A stretch of 41,792 bases of DNA from CAYJAB01 sp964368305 (GCA_964368305.1 CAYJAB010000011.1:1-41792), one strand, 5' to 3'. Counted from the stretch's first letter, positions 7,930 through 16,838 are shown. The notes: generated by a model from the sequence alone, not told the origin. Numbers and translations: made by a program.

Positions 7930-9908
7930 GAATAGGACTATTTACAGATACGTATTTACCGGATATTAACGGGGTGGTTTCATCCGTTTATACATTACAA
8001 TGTGAACTTGAAAAACATGGTCATGATGTTTTTGTAGTTACCAATCATGCGAATATGATTCAAACAGAATATAGTGATAATATTATTAGACTTCCAGGAA
8101 TCGAACTTAAGCAATTATATGGCTATGTGCTAACAAGTCCAATCCATTTTAAAGCTATGGAAAAGATTGAACAATTGAATTTAGATTTAATACATGTTCA
8201 TACAGAATTTGGTGTAGGAATCTTAGGTAGGATTATATCTAAACGACTTAAATTACCACTTGTTTCTACTTACCATACTACATATGAAGATTATACACAT
8301 TATGTAAATATCTTTAACTTAGATTCATTAGATAGAATAGCGAAGAAAACAGTTGCAAGCTTTAGTAAACTTTATGGGGATACTTCAACTGTTTTGATTT
8401 CGCCAAGTGTTAAGACAAAAGATATGTTATTAAGATATGGAGTAAAGACTAAAATATTTGTCATCCCTACAGGTCTTAATTTAAAGAAATTTAATGCCGA
8501 AATGGCAAATATTGATCAATTAAGCGCAATAAAAGAACAACATGGTATTTCTAAATCAGATTTTCTTGTAACATTTGTAGGAAGAATTGCAGCTGAAAAA
8601 AGTATCGATATTTTAATCGATGCATTTACATATTTAAAAGAGTATCCAAAATTTAAGTTGATGATAGTTGGAGGCGGACCTGATTTAGAATTATTAAAAG
8701 AAAAGGCTGAAAATTTAGGTATTATGGATAATGTTATTTTTACTGATAAAGTAAATTCATCTATTGTTCAACAGTATTATTTTATGTCAAATGTATTCTC
8801 TTCTGCATCATTAACGGAAACACAAGGAATGACATATATCGAAGCACTGGCTAGTGGACTTCCGGTTTTTGCACGTCCAGATGACGTCTTAAATGATATT
8901 GTTATAGAAGGAAAAACTGGATTTTATTTTGAAGACGCAAAACAGTTATCAGAAAAGATAATAGCATATGAGGCATTAAGTAATAATGCAAAAGAAAAAA
9001 TAAAAGAAGATGCGGTTAAAATGGCTTCTAATTTTGATTCTGAAATTTTTTATGAGAGTATTATGCTTGCATATCAAGGTGCATTTGATTTATATAAAGA
9101 TCTTTATAAACTTGTAAAAATACGTTATAAAAATGATGCAATTGAATTAACTTTAGAAAAACCAAATGATAATGTGAATCTATTGATATCAGTTGATACA
9201 TTTGTAAAGTTTGGTTTAAGAAAAGATTGTTTATTAACTAAAGAAGACTTAACTGCATTAACGGAAGAACAAAACTATGCAAAAGCATATAGAGCGTGTA
9301 TAAGAAGATTAACATTCAAGGATCGTACATTAAAAGAAATGTATGACTGGCTTACTCAAAATACAGAACTTTCAATTGAAAAAATCAATCAAATAATTGA
9401 AAGACTTGAAGAAAAGGGATATATCAATGATGTGAAATATGTCCAATCTTCTATAATGAACTTTAAATCATTGCTTCAAGGAAAAAATAAAATTATCAAA
9501 AATCTTGTAAAAAAGGGGATACCTAAAGAATTAATTGATGAAGCGTTTATGAATGAGGATTCTTCAGAAGAGATTAATTTGTGTATTAAATATGCAGAGA
9601 AAATTCAGGGTTCTATAACTGGACACTCGGTTAAGTATAAGAAAAATCTTTTAAAGCAAAAACTATATCATCAAGGGTTTTCATTTGATGTAATTGATGA
9701 TGTTATGAGAAAATTAAGTTTTGTTGAAGATGAAAGAAATGAAATAGAAACATTAAAAGTAGATGCTGAAAAAGCAATGAAACGATATAGAAATAAATAT
9801 ACGGGTTCTAAGCTAAGAAATATGGTATATCGATATTTAACTTCAAAAGGGTATCAATATGACGATGTATATTTTGTATTAAATGAAACGGAGTGGAATA
9901 ATGACTAA
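7926..9908 (+). CDS. Fusion: GT4 diacylglycerol glucosyltransferase-like + RecX
   Basis: One uninterrupted 660-residue frame holds two unrelated proteins. Residues 1 to about 390 are a GT4 glycosyltransferase (LFTDTYLPDINGVVSSV, HVHTEFGVG, FVGRIAAEKSID, TETQGMTYIEALASGLPV), closest in style to monoglucosyldiacylglycerol synthase. From about residue 398 to the end is a complete RecX. It has the N-terminal beta segment (IELTLEKPNDNVNLLISVDTF..FGLRK), then A.RACIRRLTFKDRTLKEMYDWL, EKGYINDVKYVQS and two further three-helix repeats. RecX normally binds RecA filaments and modulates RecA. I see no stop or frame slip at the junction. The next gene starts inside its last codons. Whether the product is cleaved or made as one chain is unknown. 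Confidence 0.85.
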   Translation: MRIGLFTDTYLPDINGVVSSVYTLQCELEKHGHDVFVVTNHANMIQTEYSDNIIRLPGIELKQLYGYVLTSPIHFKAMEKIEQLNLDLIHVHTEFGVGILGRIISKRLKLPLVSTYHTTYEDYTHYVNIFNLDSLDRIAKKTVASFSKLYGDTSTVLISPSVKTKDMLLRYGVKTKIFVIPTGLNLKKFNAEMANIDQLSAIKEQHGISKSDFLVTFVGRIAAEKSIDILIDAFTYLKEYPKFKLMIVGGGPDLELLKEKAENLGIMDNVIFTDKVNSSIVQQYYFMSNVFSSASLTETQGMTYIEALASGLPVFARPDDVLNDIVIEGKTGFYFEDAKQLSEKIIAYEALSNNAKEKIKEDAVKMASNFDSEIFYESIMLAYQGAFDLYKDLYKLVKIRYKNDAIELTLEKPNDNVNLLISVDTFVKFGLRKDCLLTKEDLTALTEEQNYAKAYRACIRRLTFKDRTLKEMYDWLTQNTELSIEKINQIIERLEEKGYINDVKYVQSSIMNFKSLLQGKNKIIKNLVKKGIPKELIDEAFMNEDSSEEINLCIKYAEKIQGSITGHSVKYKKNLLKQKLYHQGFSFDVIDDVMRKLSFVEDERNEIETLKVDAEKAMKRYRNKYTGSKLRNMVYRYLTSKGYQYDDVYFVLNETEWNND

Positions 9909-10842
9909 AATAGTAATTAAAGATTTTAAAGAAGCAACATCAATTCAAACACCACTTTTGCTTACAAATATGTCTCGTGGATTAACAAATGCGGGAGCAC
10001 CTTATTTATCGATGACTTTAAGCGATAAATCAGGGTCTATTGAAGGTAAAATGTGGGATGTAAAAGAAGAGCAAGCTAGATTAGCAGTAGTTGGTAAAGT
10101 GATCATGGTGAATGCTGAGGTATTAAAATACCGTTCACAACTACAATTAAGAATTCATTCAATTCAAGCGATTAAAGAGGGAGAGTTTGAACTTAAAGAC
10201 TTTATCGTGACTTCAGCGATTTCAAAGGATCAACTAAAAGAAGAATTATTAAATAGAATTCGTAAAATAGAAAACAAAGTCTTAAATGAAATTGTTTCAG
10301 AAATGGTTAATTTATATCCAGAAGATTTCTTTGAATATCCTGCAGCGACTAAAAATCATCATGAATTTGTAGGAGGACTTGCTACACATGTTATCGGTAT
10401 GGTAAAACTTGCGGATTCAATTTGTGATTTGTATCCTGCATTAAATCGTGATTTATTAATTTCAGGGACAATTCTTCATGATTATGGGAAGTTATTTGAA
10501 CTTTCTGGTGCTGTGTTAACTGAATATACACTAGCAGGAAAATTATTAGGACATATTTCTATTGTTCAAACTAAGATTGAGGAAATGGCTACAAAACTTG
10601 GTTATCAAAATGAAGAAATTGTCTTATTACTGCGTCATTTAGTATTATCACATCACGGATCTTTAGAGTATGGATCACCAGTACTACCACAAATTATGGA
10701 AGCAGAAGTTTTATCAATAATTGATAATTTAGATGCGCGTATGAATATGTTTGAAAAAGCCTTAGATCCAATTGAAGCTGGAACTTATAGTGCAAGAGTG
10801 TTCTCATTAGAAAATAGAATTTTTTATAAACCTAAATTTTGA
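9901..10842 (+). CDS. yhaM: 3'-5' exoribonuclease YhaM (OB + HD domains)
   Basis: YhaM is a 3'-5' exonuclease acting on RNA (and DNA) in Bacillota. It has an N-terminal OB-fold (about residues 15-95, YLSMTLSDKSGSIEGKMWD) and an HD metal-dependent domain with HHEFVGGLATHVIG, ILHDYGKL (near 190) and LVLSHHGSLEYGSP, all as in the family. Length 313 matches Bacillus YhaM. The ATG at 9901 follows CGGAG and is chosen over 9883, which has no SD. It overlaps the GT4-RecX gene by 8 nt. The stop TGA shares a base with the next ATG. Confidence 0.92.
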   Translation: MTKIVIKDFKEATSIQTPLLLTNMSRGLTNAGAPYLSMTLSDKSGSIEGKMWDVKEEQARLAVVGKVIMVNAEVLKYRSQLQLRIHSIQAIKEGEFELKDFIVTSAISKDQLKEELLNRIRKIENKVLNEIVSEMVNLYPEDFFEYPAATKNHHEFVGGLATHVIGMVKLADSICDLYPALNRDLLISGTILHDYGKLFELSGAVLTEYTLAGKLLGHISIVQTKIEEMATKLGYQNEEIVLLLRHLVLSHHGSLEYGSPVLPQIMEAEVLSIIDNLDARMNMFEKALDPIEAGTYSARVFSLENRIFYKPKF

Positions 10843-11594
10843 TGTTTATAGATACACATTGTCATTGTCTTTGGGGTGTAGATGATGCTTCAAAAGACGA
10901 GTTTGCATCTTTAGAGATGTTTAAAGTAGCGAAAGCAAATGGAGTTACTAAAATAATTTGTACATCACATTGCATCGTAGATCATGCAAAATATCGCAAT
11001 ACGACGGAAATGTTAAATACTGCATTTTTAAAAGCGGTTGAATTATTAGAAAAAGAAAAGATTGATATTGAACTATATTTAGGGAGTGAACTTTATTTAT
11101 CAGATCTTGCGATAGATTGGGTAAAAAAGGGGAAGCATACGCCGTTGAATAATACAAATTATATATTAGTTGAATTTCCATGGCATACTAAATTACCTTG
11201 TTCACTTTCAAATATGGAAATGGTTAAACAGTTGATTAATATGGGATATCGTATTATTATCGCGCATCCAGAAAGATATACTTGTTTCCAAGAAGATTTT
11301 ACTCTTTTCGAAACATATAAGAGCTTAGGATGCTATTTTCAAATTAATAGAACAAGTTTAATTGAACCAGGTGTAGAGAATTATGATTTTGCTTGGAGAA
11401 TTGTAAAAGAAGGGTATGCGAATACAATTGCTACGGATGCCCACTTTTCTTATGGTTCTCGTATAATAAAGTTTGATGATATATATGAGAAATTAAAGAA
11501 TACAGTTGGTGTATATTATGCGGATTTACTTTGTAAAGAAAATCCATTAAATATTATCAATGGGAATAATTTATTGTTTATAAGGGAGAATTAG
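10842..11594 (+). CDS. CpsB/YwqE-like PHP-domain tyrosine phosphatase
   Basis: This PHP-superfamily metalloenzyme (250 aa) resembles the CpsB/YwqE protein-tyrosine phosphatases that act on exopolysaccharide tyrosine kinases. Motif 1 is DTHCHCLWGVDDASKD at residues 4-19. Further ligands appear in IICTSHC, ILVEFPW, IIAHPERY and IATDAH. The partner kinase (CpsD/YwqD) is not in the window, so the substrate is uncertain and a histidinol-phosphatase-like role cannot be excluded. ATG 10842 shares one base with the yhaM TGA; the TTG at 10839 is one codon upstream. No SD is evident, so re-initiation is likely. Confidence 0.82.
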   Translation: MFIDTHCHCLWGVDDASKDEFASLEMFKVAKANGVTKIICTSHCIVDHAKYRNTTEMLNTAFLKAVELLEKEKIDIELYLGSELYLSDLAIDWVKKGKHTPLNNTNYILVEFPWHTKLPCSLSNMEMVKQLINMGYRIIIAHPERYTCFQEDFTLFETYKSLGCYFQINRTSLIEPGVENYDFAWRIVKEGYANTIATDAHFSYGSRIIKFDDIYEKLKNTVGVYYADLLCKENPLNIINGNNLLFIREN

Positions 11595-12461
11595 ATGAAA
11601 GAAATCGCTATTAAAATATCATTGGTCACATTAATTTTAAACATTATTCTTTCTATTGGGAAAGCTTTTGCTGGAATTGTAGGACACTCTTCAGCTATGC
11701 TTTCTGATGCCGTACATTCAGCAAGCGATTGTGTCAGTACATTGGTTGTAATGTTTGGAATCAGTTTAGCAAGTAAAGAACCAGATGAAGATCATCAATA
11801 TGGACATGAAAAAATTGAAAGTGTTGCTTCTATTGTTTTATCTGTTATTTTAGCTATAACAGGATTTACAATTGGGATTGAGGGAATCGGAAAAATAATA
11901 AATAATACATATAGCGTTGTTATTCCTACCGCTCTTGGTTTGTATGCGGCAGTTATTTCAATTATTATAAAGGAATGGATGTTTTGGTATACACGCTCAG
12001 GAGCAATTAAAATAAAGTCTGATGCACTTATGGCAGATGCGTGGCACCACAGATCAGATGCACTGACTTCAATTGGAAGTTTTATTGGAATATTTGGTGC
12101 AAGACTAGGGTATCCAATTTTAGATCCACTTACTAGTGTCATGATATGTTTATTTATTTTAAAAGCAGCATATGACATATTTAATGAGGCAAAAGATAAA
12201 ATTGTTGATAAAGTGGTAGATGATAATACGATTTTGAAGATAAAAGAGTTAATCTTATCTTCAGAAGGGGTTATAAAAATCGATGATCTAAAAACAAGAC
12301 TTTTTGGAAATATTATGTTTGTCGATGTTGAAATTAGTGTAGATGCAAATCTATTATTAATTGATGCACATCAAATTGCTGAAAATGTACATGACTCTAT
12401 TGAAACAGAGTTTAAAGATGTGCGACATTGTACAGTGCATGTAAATCCATTTGAGCGCTAA
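11595..12461 (+). CDS. Cation diffusion facilitator (Zn/Fe/Co exporter type)
   Basis: CDF-family metal/proton antiporter with six predicted membrane helices and a C-terminal cytoplasmic ferredoxin-like domain (about 205-288). The transport-site ligands are HxxxD in helix 2 (H41, D45 in LSDAVHSASD) and HxxxD in helix 5 (H151, D155 in AWHHRSD). That arrangement is typical of zinc-type rather than manganese-type CDFs. The loop EPDEDHQYGHEKIE is also characteristic. The ATG directly follows the TAG of the previous gene, with GGGAGAATT as SD. A strong terminator follows. Confidence 0.92.
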   Translation: MKEIAIKISLVTLILNIILSIGKAFAGIVGHSSAMLSDAVHSASDCVSTLVVMFGISLASKEPDEDHQYGHEKIESVASIVLSVILAITGFTIGIEGIGKIINNTYSVVIPTALGLYAAVISIIIKEWMFWYTRSGAIKIKSDALMADAWHHRSDALTSIGSFIGIFGARLGYPILDPLTSVMICLFILKAAYDIFNEAKDKIVDKVVDDNTILKIKELILSSEGVIKIDDLKTRLFGNIMFVDVEISVDANLLLIDAHQIAENVHDSIETEFKDVRHCTVHVNPFER

Positions 12462-12490
12462 AAAGGAGTTCTAACGAACTCCTTTTTTTA
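12461..12490. terminator. Bidirectional terminator between CDF gene and hit
   Basis: An 11-bp stem AAAAGGAGTTC/GAACTCCTTTT with loop TAAC has A-rich and T-rich flanks, so it can end transcription from both the CDF gene (+) and the HIT gene (-). Confidence 0.85.
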
Positions 12491-12826
12491 TACTTGAATA
12501 GAATCTTCTTTTGAATATCTTGGGATAATGTGAAAGTGTAGATGATGTACAGTTTGTCCTGCAACTTCACCATTATTATTCACAATATTAACACCCAATG
12601 CATCATTTTCATTTGTTAGTTGAATAGATAATTTTTTTACAACTAAAATTAATTTTTTTAGTAAACACTCATCTATATCATAGATTGTTGCATAGTGTTT
12701 TTTTGGAATCACAAGTGTATGTCCCTTTGTAGATGGGTTTACATCATTAAATGCGATGATATCTTCATCTTCAAACACAATTGCACTTGGAATATCCTTA
12801 TTCACAATTTTACAAAAAATACACAT
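12488..12826 (-). CDS. HIT family nucleotide-binding hydrolase
   Basis: Histidine triad protein of 112 residues in the HinT/YhiT-like group, acting on nucleoside phosphoramidates or dinucleoside polyphosphates. The catalytic triad is HHLHFH at residues 94-99. The N-terminal CIFCKI (C2, C5) is the zinc-binding form of the family. The segment GHTLVIPKKHY is also conserved. The ATG lies one base after the stop of the DUF362 gene, so the two are co-transcribed on the minus strand. Its transcript ends at the shared hairpin at 12461-12490. Confidence 0.93.
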   Translation of the reverse strand: MCIFCKIVNKDIPSAIVFEDEDIIAFNDVNPSTKGHTLVIPKKHYATIYDIDECLLKKLILVVKKLSIQLTNENDALGVNIVNNNGEVAGQTVHHLHFHIIPRYSKEDSIQV

Positions 12827-12827
12827 A

Positions 12828-13940
12828 TTACTTAATCTCGATTAACTCGTATTCTTTTTGTCCGATATTTAACTCAACTGCACGGTCAATACAACTAATC
12901 CAGTTTGTTTCTGGATGATTGTTGTGGAAGTGATCATGATTATGGTCATATTCCATTTCAGCTAAATGACTTCCTGGCATGATAGGTGCTTTATTTACAG
13001 CATCCGCACAAGCAACATCTAAAGCTACAGGGTCAAATGAAGCAAACATTCCGATATCTGGTACAATTGGCAAGTCATTTTCGCTATGACAGTCACAACA
13101 AGGGGAAACATCAATAACTAAACTAATATGGAAATGTGGTTTATCTTTAATTACAGCGTATGTATACTCTGCAATTTTTTCATTTAGTGCCTCTCCTGAA
13201 TCGTATTTTTCAGGTGAAATTGCATCAAAGTTACAAGTACCAATACATCTTCCACATCCAACACATTTAGTTGTGTCAACAACCGCTTTATTATTTTCAT
13301 CAAATGATATTGCATCATGCGCACAAATTTTTATACATGCTGAACAACTTTTACACTTTGCTGGATTTATTTTTGTTTTCCCATTAGAATGCATTTCCAT
13401 TTTTCCAGCTCTAGAGCCACAGCCCATACCGATATTCTTTAATGCACCACCAAATCCAGTCGATTCATGTCCTTTAAAATGATTCATAGAAATAAAAATA
13501 TCAGCTTCCATAAACGCTTTTCCAATTTTTGCTTGTTTGACATGTCTACCATTAATTTCTACAAGCTCTTCATCACGACCTTTAATTCCATCTGCAATAA
13601 CAATATGGCATCCTGTTTGAAATGGACTATATCCATTTTCGTAAGCTGCTTCTAGATGATCTAATCCATTTTTACGTCTTCCTACATATAACGTATTACA
13701 ATCAGATAAAAAAACATTCCCACCATTTCTTTTAATTACATCTACAATTCTTTTGGCATAGTTACTTCTTAAATAGGCTAAATTTCCAGGTTCACCAAAG
13801 TGAATTTTAATTACAGTAAATTTGTCTTTAAAATCAATGGTTTCCATTCCTGCTTGTTTGACAAGGTTTTCAATCTTATCAAGCAAATTATAATTGTTGT
13901 AAGCTCTCAAATTTGTAAAATAAACTTTTGATTTCTCCAT
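12828..13940 (-). CDS. DUF362 protein with 2x[4Fe-4S] ferredoxin domain
   Basis: A 370-residue iron-sulfur protein. The DUF362 core (residues 40-180; KIHFGEPGN, LSDCNTLYVGRR, MNHFKGHESTGFGGALKNIGMG) is split by a bacterial ferredoxin insert with two CxxCxxCxxxC clusters (C196, C199, C202, C206 and C226, C229, C232, C236). Near the C-terminus is a histidine-rich loop (EYDHNHDHFHNNHPE, about residues 328-342), a likely metal site. DUF362 proteins are common in anaerobes and their reaction is not established. SD AAGGAG precedes the ATG. The leader holds a 6-bp hairpin (13955-13972). Confidence 0.85.
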   Translation of the reverse strand: MEKSKVYFTNLRAYNNYNLLDKIENLVKQAGMETIDFKDKFTVIKIHFGEPGNLAYLRSNYAKRIVDVIKRNGGNVFLSDCNTLYVGRRKNGLDHLEAAYENGYSPFQTGCHIVIADGIKGRDEELVEINGRHVKQAKIGKAFMEADIFISMNHFKGHESTGFGGALKNIGMGCGSRAGKMEMHSNGKTKINPAKCKSCSACIKICAHDAISFDENNKAVVDTTKCVGCGRCIGTCNFDAISPEKYDSGEALNEKIAEYTYAVIKDKPHFHISLVIDVSPCCDCHSENDLPIVPDIGMFASFDPVALDVACADAVNKAPIMPGSHLAEMEYDHNHDHFHNNHPETNWISCIDRAVELNIGQKEYELIEIK

Positions 13941-13989
13941 ATATTTCTCCTTACGTAGAGTTTGATCTCTACTTTTATTTTACCATAAA

Positions 13990-14014
13990 AAAAAGAAAGT
14001 ACTAAGTACTTTCT
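13990..14014 (-). terminator. Intrinsic terminator of the foldase pair
   Basis: On the minus strand a 9-bp stem AGAAAGTAC/GTACTTTCT with a 3-base loop is followed by about nine T. It overlaps the stop codon of the lipoprotein gene. Confidence 0.85.
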
Positions 14015-14867
14015 AGTTTATAAAATCAGGATAGGTTGCTTTAAAGATTTCATATGTAACCTCATCATAAATTTTAAATCCACCTTCATGAATGAAGTAT
14101 GCAACTGCATCTTCGGCAACATCAGCATCTCCAATTAAGATACTAATTGCTTGGTCAGCATAATTTGCTGTATCTGTATCAACGATTTCTACTAAGTAGT
14201 ATGTACCAGTTGATGTAGGGATTACAGCGTTTGGTGTTTGAGGTGTTGTTACTGTGTTAATGTATGTTTTGATTTCTTCAGCAAGAACACTGTTTGTATA
14301 AACAACTTCTGCTTCACCAGTGAATGTTGTAGTACCTAATTCTTCAGCGATTGCATCTAATGCAACACCAGTATTGTATTTTTCTAAAGCTTCAGTTGCG
14401 ATTTCTTCGCTTGCAAATTCTACTAACTTAACAAGTTTTGGTTTGTATGTTTCGAATACTGTTTCTGTATTTGTACTTACATATTTTTTTACAACTGCTG
14501 TTTCTTGATATGATGGAATAATATTTTTTTCGAAGAAGTCTTCTTCAGATTCAAATCCAAATCCAATAATTTGAGATTCGAATGTATCTCCATAGACTGA
14601 TTTAATTGTTTCAAGTTGTGCATTTGCTTCAGCAAGTGTTTCCTCATCTAATTGTCCATGTTTTTCAAAAATTACATCTAAAATATTACTTAAAATGATT
14701 TCTGCAGCTCCAGTAGATGACATTGTGTTATAAAGTTCTTCTGTTGTTACAGTTTTATCACCAATTGATAAAACAACATCATCAGGATTTGTTACTGTAG
14801 GAGTTGCAACTGATGTACATCCAACAAGTAAACTTAATAATAAGGCTAGTGTCATGATTTTTTTCAT
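14013..14867 (-). CDS. SurA/PrsA-like foldase lipoprotein, degenerate PPIase region
   Basis: An exported lipoprotein of 284 residues with a signal peptide ending in the lipobox LLVGC (Cys16). The N-terminal half (about 30-130) has the helical SurA/trigger-factor chaperone pattern (ILSIGDKTVTTEELYNTM-like start, then a FESQIIGFGFESEEDFFEKN segment). The C-terminal half lacks a recognisable parvulin active site, so it probably acts as a chaperone without peptidyl-prolyl isomerase activity. It lies 10 bp downstream of a second foldase that keeps the parvulin domain. The pair likely assists folding of secreted proteins at the outer face of the membrane. Confidence 0.75.
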   Translation of the reverse strand: MKKIMTLALLLSLLVGCTSVATPTVTNPDDVVLSIGDKTVTTEELYNTMSSTGAAEIILSNILDVIFEKHGQLDEETLAEANAQLETIKSVYGDTFESQIIGFGFESEEDFFEKNIIPSYQETAVVKKYVSTNTETVFETYKPKLVKLVEFASEEIATEALEKYNTGVALDAIAEELGTTTFTGEAEVVYTNSVLAEEIKTYINTVTTPQTPNAVIPTSTGTYYLVEIVDTDTANYADQAISILIGDADVAEDAVAYFIHEGGFKIYDEVTYEIFKATYPDFIN

Positions 14868-14877
14868 TGTTGTTCTC

Positions 14878-15855
14878 CTATTCTACACCAAGAGCAGCTT
14901 TGATTTCTGCTTCAAGTTCTGTGTTGTCACTGAAACTAATATTTTGTTTAACGCATTCATCCCATAAAATTTTTCCATAAAGTTCTGGGTAATATGCTAA
15001 TAATGTATCATTGATTGTATCTACTTCTTTTAAGTTTTCTTTACTTGTGGCATCAACTTTAATAATATGCATACCATAATCTGTTTGAATCCACTCTGTC
15101 ATTTCACCTTCATTCACAGTATATACTGCATCTTTAAATTCTGGTACAAAGTTTTCAACAGAATCTGTATCTACAATACCTAAAGATCCTCCATCAACAG
15201 CACTTCCAGTGTCATCAGAATATTGTTCAGCAATTAATGCATAATCTGCATCTTCTTGTGCTAAAGCTTCTTTAACTGTGTTTAATTTTTCATTTTCAGC
15301 ATCTGTTGGATTATTTGGATCTTCCATACCAACTAAAATATGAGAAATTACACGTGGATTTTTTTCTTCTGCGTATGCATCAAATAATTCATCAAAGTTT
15401 GCTTCAACATAATTGTTATAAACTTCTTGAGCCATTAATGTAGTTAAATAATGTGTTTGTAAATCTTCAGGATTTGAATATCCATATTGGTTTAAAAATT
15501 CAATTAAAACCGTTTCATACTCTTCTCCATAATATTGTTTTAAATATGTAATATCTGCTTCTGCTTGAAGTGTAGCTTCGCTTATTAGATCATCGCTTGG
15601 CTCAATTGCATTTGAGAACACTTCATTTTGAATATAAGTTATAAGAGAATTAATCCCGTATGTTTCATATAAAGTAGTATAAAGATCATCTGCAAAATAG
15701 TCAGTACCTTCAAATTCGTATACAACGCTTTTTCCATCAACTGATTTTGTTTCAAATTTGTTATTATTGGTATCTACTACAAAGTAAATTGCTGCTATTG
15801 TAAATAAAACTGCAATTAATGCAACGAACCAATTTTTTTTGATTTTGTTCATCAT
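14878..15855 (-). CDS. prsA: PrsA-like peptidyl-prolyl isomerase, membrane anchored
   Basis: A 325-residue extracytoplasmic foldase. Residues about 9-25 are a signal anchor (FVALIAVLFTIAAIYFV) without a lipobox, unlike canonical PrsA lipoproteins. A SurA-N type helical domain follows, then a parvulin domain at about 170-270 (RVISHILVGMED, YSDDTGSAVDGGSLGIV, EFKDAVYTVNEGEMTEWIQTDYGMHIIKV). It catalyses cis-trans proline isomerisation of exported proteins. The start has two adjacent ATGs with SD AGGAGGAA. It has its own promoter and is co-transcribed with the downstream lipoprotein. Confidence 0.85.
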   Translation of the reverse strand: MMNKIKKNWFVALIAVLFTIAAIYFVVDTNNNKFETKSVDGKSVVYEFEGTDYFADDLYTTLYETYGINSLITYIQNEVFSNAIEPSDDLISEATLQAEADITYLKQYYGEEYETVLIEFLNQYGYSNPEDLQTHYLTTLMAQEVYNNYVEANFDELFDAYAEEKNPRVISHILVGMEDPNNPTDAENEKLNTVKEALAQEDADYALIAEQYSDDTGSAVDGGSLGIVDTDSVENFVPEFKDAVYTVNEGEMTEWIQTDYGMHIIKVDATSKENLKEVDTINDTLLAYYPELYGKILWDECVKQNISFSDNTELEAEIKAALGVE

Positions 15856-15886
15856 TGAATATTCCTCCTAAAATTGTATCTTTGTA

Positions 15887-15915
15887 ATTATAGGCTATTA
15901 TATACAAATTTGCAA
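15887..15915 (-). promoter_or_regulatory. Promoter of the foldase pair
   Basis: On the minus strand, TTGCAA (15910-15915) and TATAAT (15887-15892) are separated by exactly 17 bp, about 31 bp upstream of the start codon. Confidence 0.65.
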
Positions 15916-16001
15916 TGAAATATAGTAATTCGTAGCAAATAGTGTTTTATATGATATAATCATTAAGGATAGATTTTATGTAGGAAAGGATGAGTAAATA
16001 A

Positions 16002-16838
16002 ATGCCAAAACTAACAATTACAGACCTTCATGTAGAGATAGAAGGAAAAGAAATATTAAAGGGAATTGACCTTGAAATTAATGAGAATGAAATACATGCT
16101 TTAATGGGACCAAACGGGAATGGTAAGTCAACATTATTAGCAGCAATTATGGGACATCCTAAATATACAATTACTAAAGGAAGTATTTATTTTGATGATA
16201 AAAGTGTATTAGAAATGTCAGTTGATGAAAGAAGTAAAGCGGGTCTATTTTTAGGTATGCAGTATCCACTTGAAGTACCAGGTGTTACAAATTCTGATTT
16301 TATCAAAGCGGCTGTAAATGCAAGAAGTGAAAAACCTGTTTCTTTATTTAAATTCATTAAAGAAATGGAAGGTGCATTGACTGAACTTGAAATGAAGTCA
16401 GAACTTGCACATCGTTTTTTAAATGAAGGATTCTCTGGTGGAGAAAAGAAGAGAAATGAAATTGTACAAATGAAACTTTTAAATCCTTCACTTGCGATGC
16501 TTGATGAAATTGACTCTGGTTTAGATGTTGATGCATTAAAGATTGTAGCCAATGCTATTTTAGATATTAGAGAGAAGAATAAATTAGGGTTAATGATTAT
16601 TTCACATTATGCTCGTTTTTATGATTTATTAAAACCAACACATGCTCATGTATTAATCAATGGAAAAATTGTGTTATCAGGAGATAATTCATTAGTAGAG
16701 AAAATTGATAATGAAGGGTATGATTGGATTGCAAACGAATTAAATATTATTATCGAAAAAAATCCAACTCAAAAAGTTGTTTATACACTAGGAAGTTGTG
16801 CTGTTAGAAAAACAGGTAAAGAAGATGCAAAAAACTAG
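16002..16838 (+). CDS. sufC: SufC, Fe-S assembly ATPase
   Basis: SufC is the ABC-type ATPase of the SufBCD scaffold that builds iron-sulfur clusters. Walker A is GPNGNGKST (residues 36-44), the signature is the SufC form FSGGEKKRNEI, and Walker B/D-loop is LAMLDEIDSGLDVDA. At 278 residues it is about 25-30 longer than usual. The extra C-terminal part (after YDWIANEL) ends in a KKTG-like charged tail that overlaps sufD by 14 nt. It is the first gene of sufCDSUB, the standard Bacillota order. A TATAAT at 15955-15960 probably marks the operon promoter. Confidence 0.96.
   Translation: MPKLTITDLHVEIEGKEILKGIDLEINENEIHALMGPNGNGKSTLLAAIMGHPKYTITKGSIYFDDKSVLEMSVDERSKAGLFLGMQYPLEVPGVTNSDFIKAAVNARSEKPVSLFKFIKEMEGALTELEMKSELAHRFLNEGFSGGEKKRNEIVQMKLLNPSLAMLDEIDSGLDVDALKIVANAILDIREKNKLGLMIISHYARFYDLLKPTHAHVLINGKIVLSGDNSLVEKIDNEGYDWIANELNIIIEKNPTQKVVYTLGSCAVRKTGKEDAKN

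Noticed and set aside
13273..13655. Plus-strand ORFs opposite the DUF362 gene
   Set aside because: They are shadow frames; the minus frame contains two ferredoxin clusters.
13955..13972. 6-bp hairpin in the DUF362 leader as a riboswitch
   Set aside because: It is too small and isolated, and no known aptamer features are visible. I also saw no SAM, T-box or TPP riboswitch in any leader in the window.
15990..16001. Three-codon ORF (ATG AGT AAA TAA) abutting the sufC start
   Set aside because: The SD AGGAAAGG is too close to its ATG, and the arrangement is expected by chance in AT-rich leaders.
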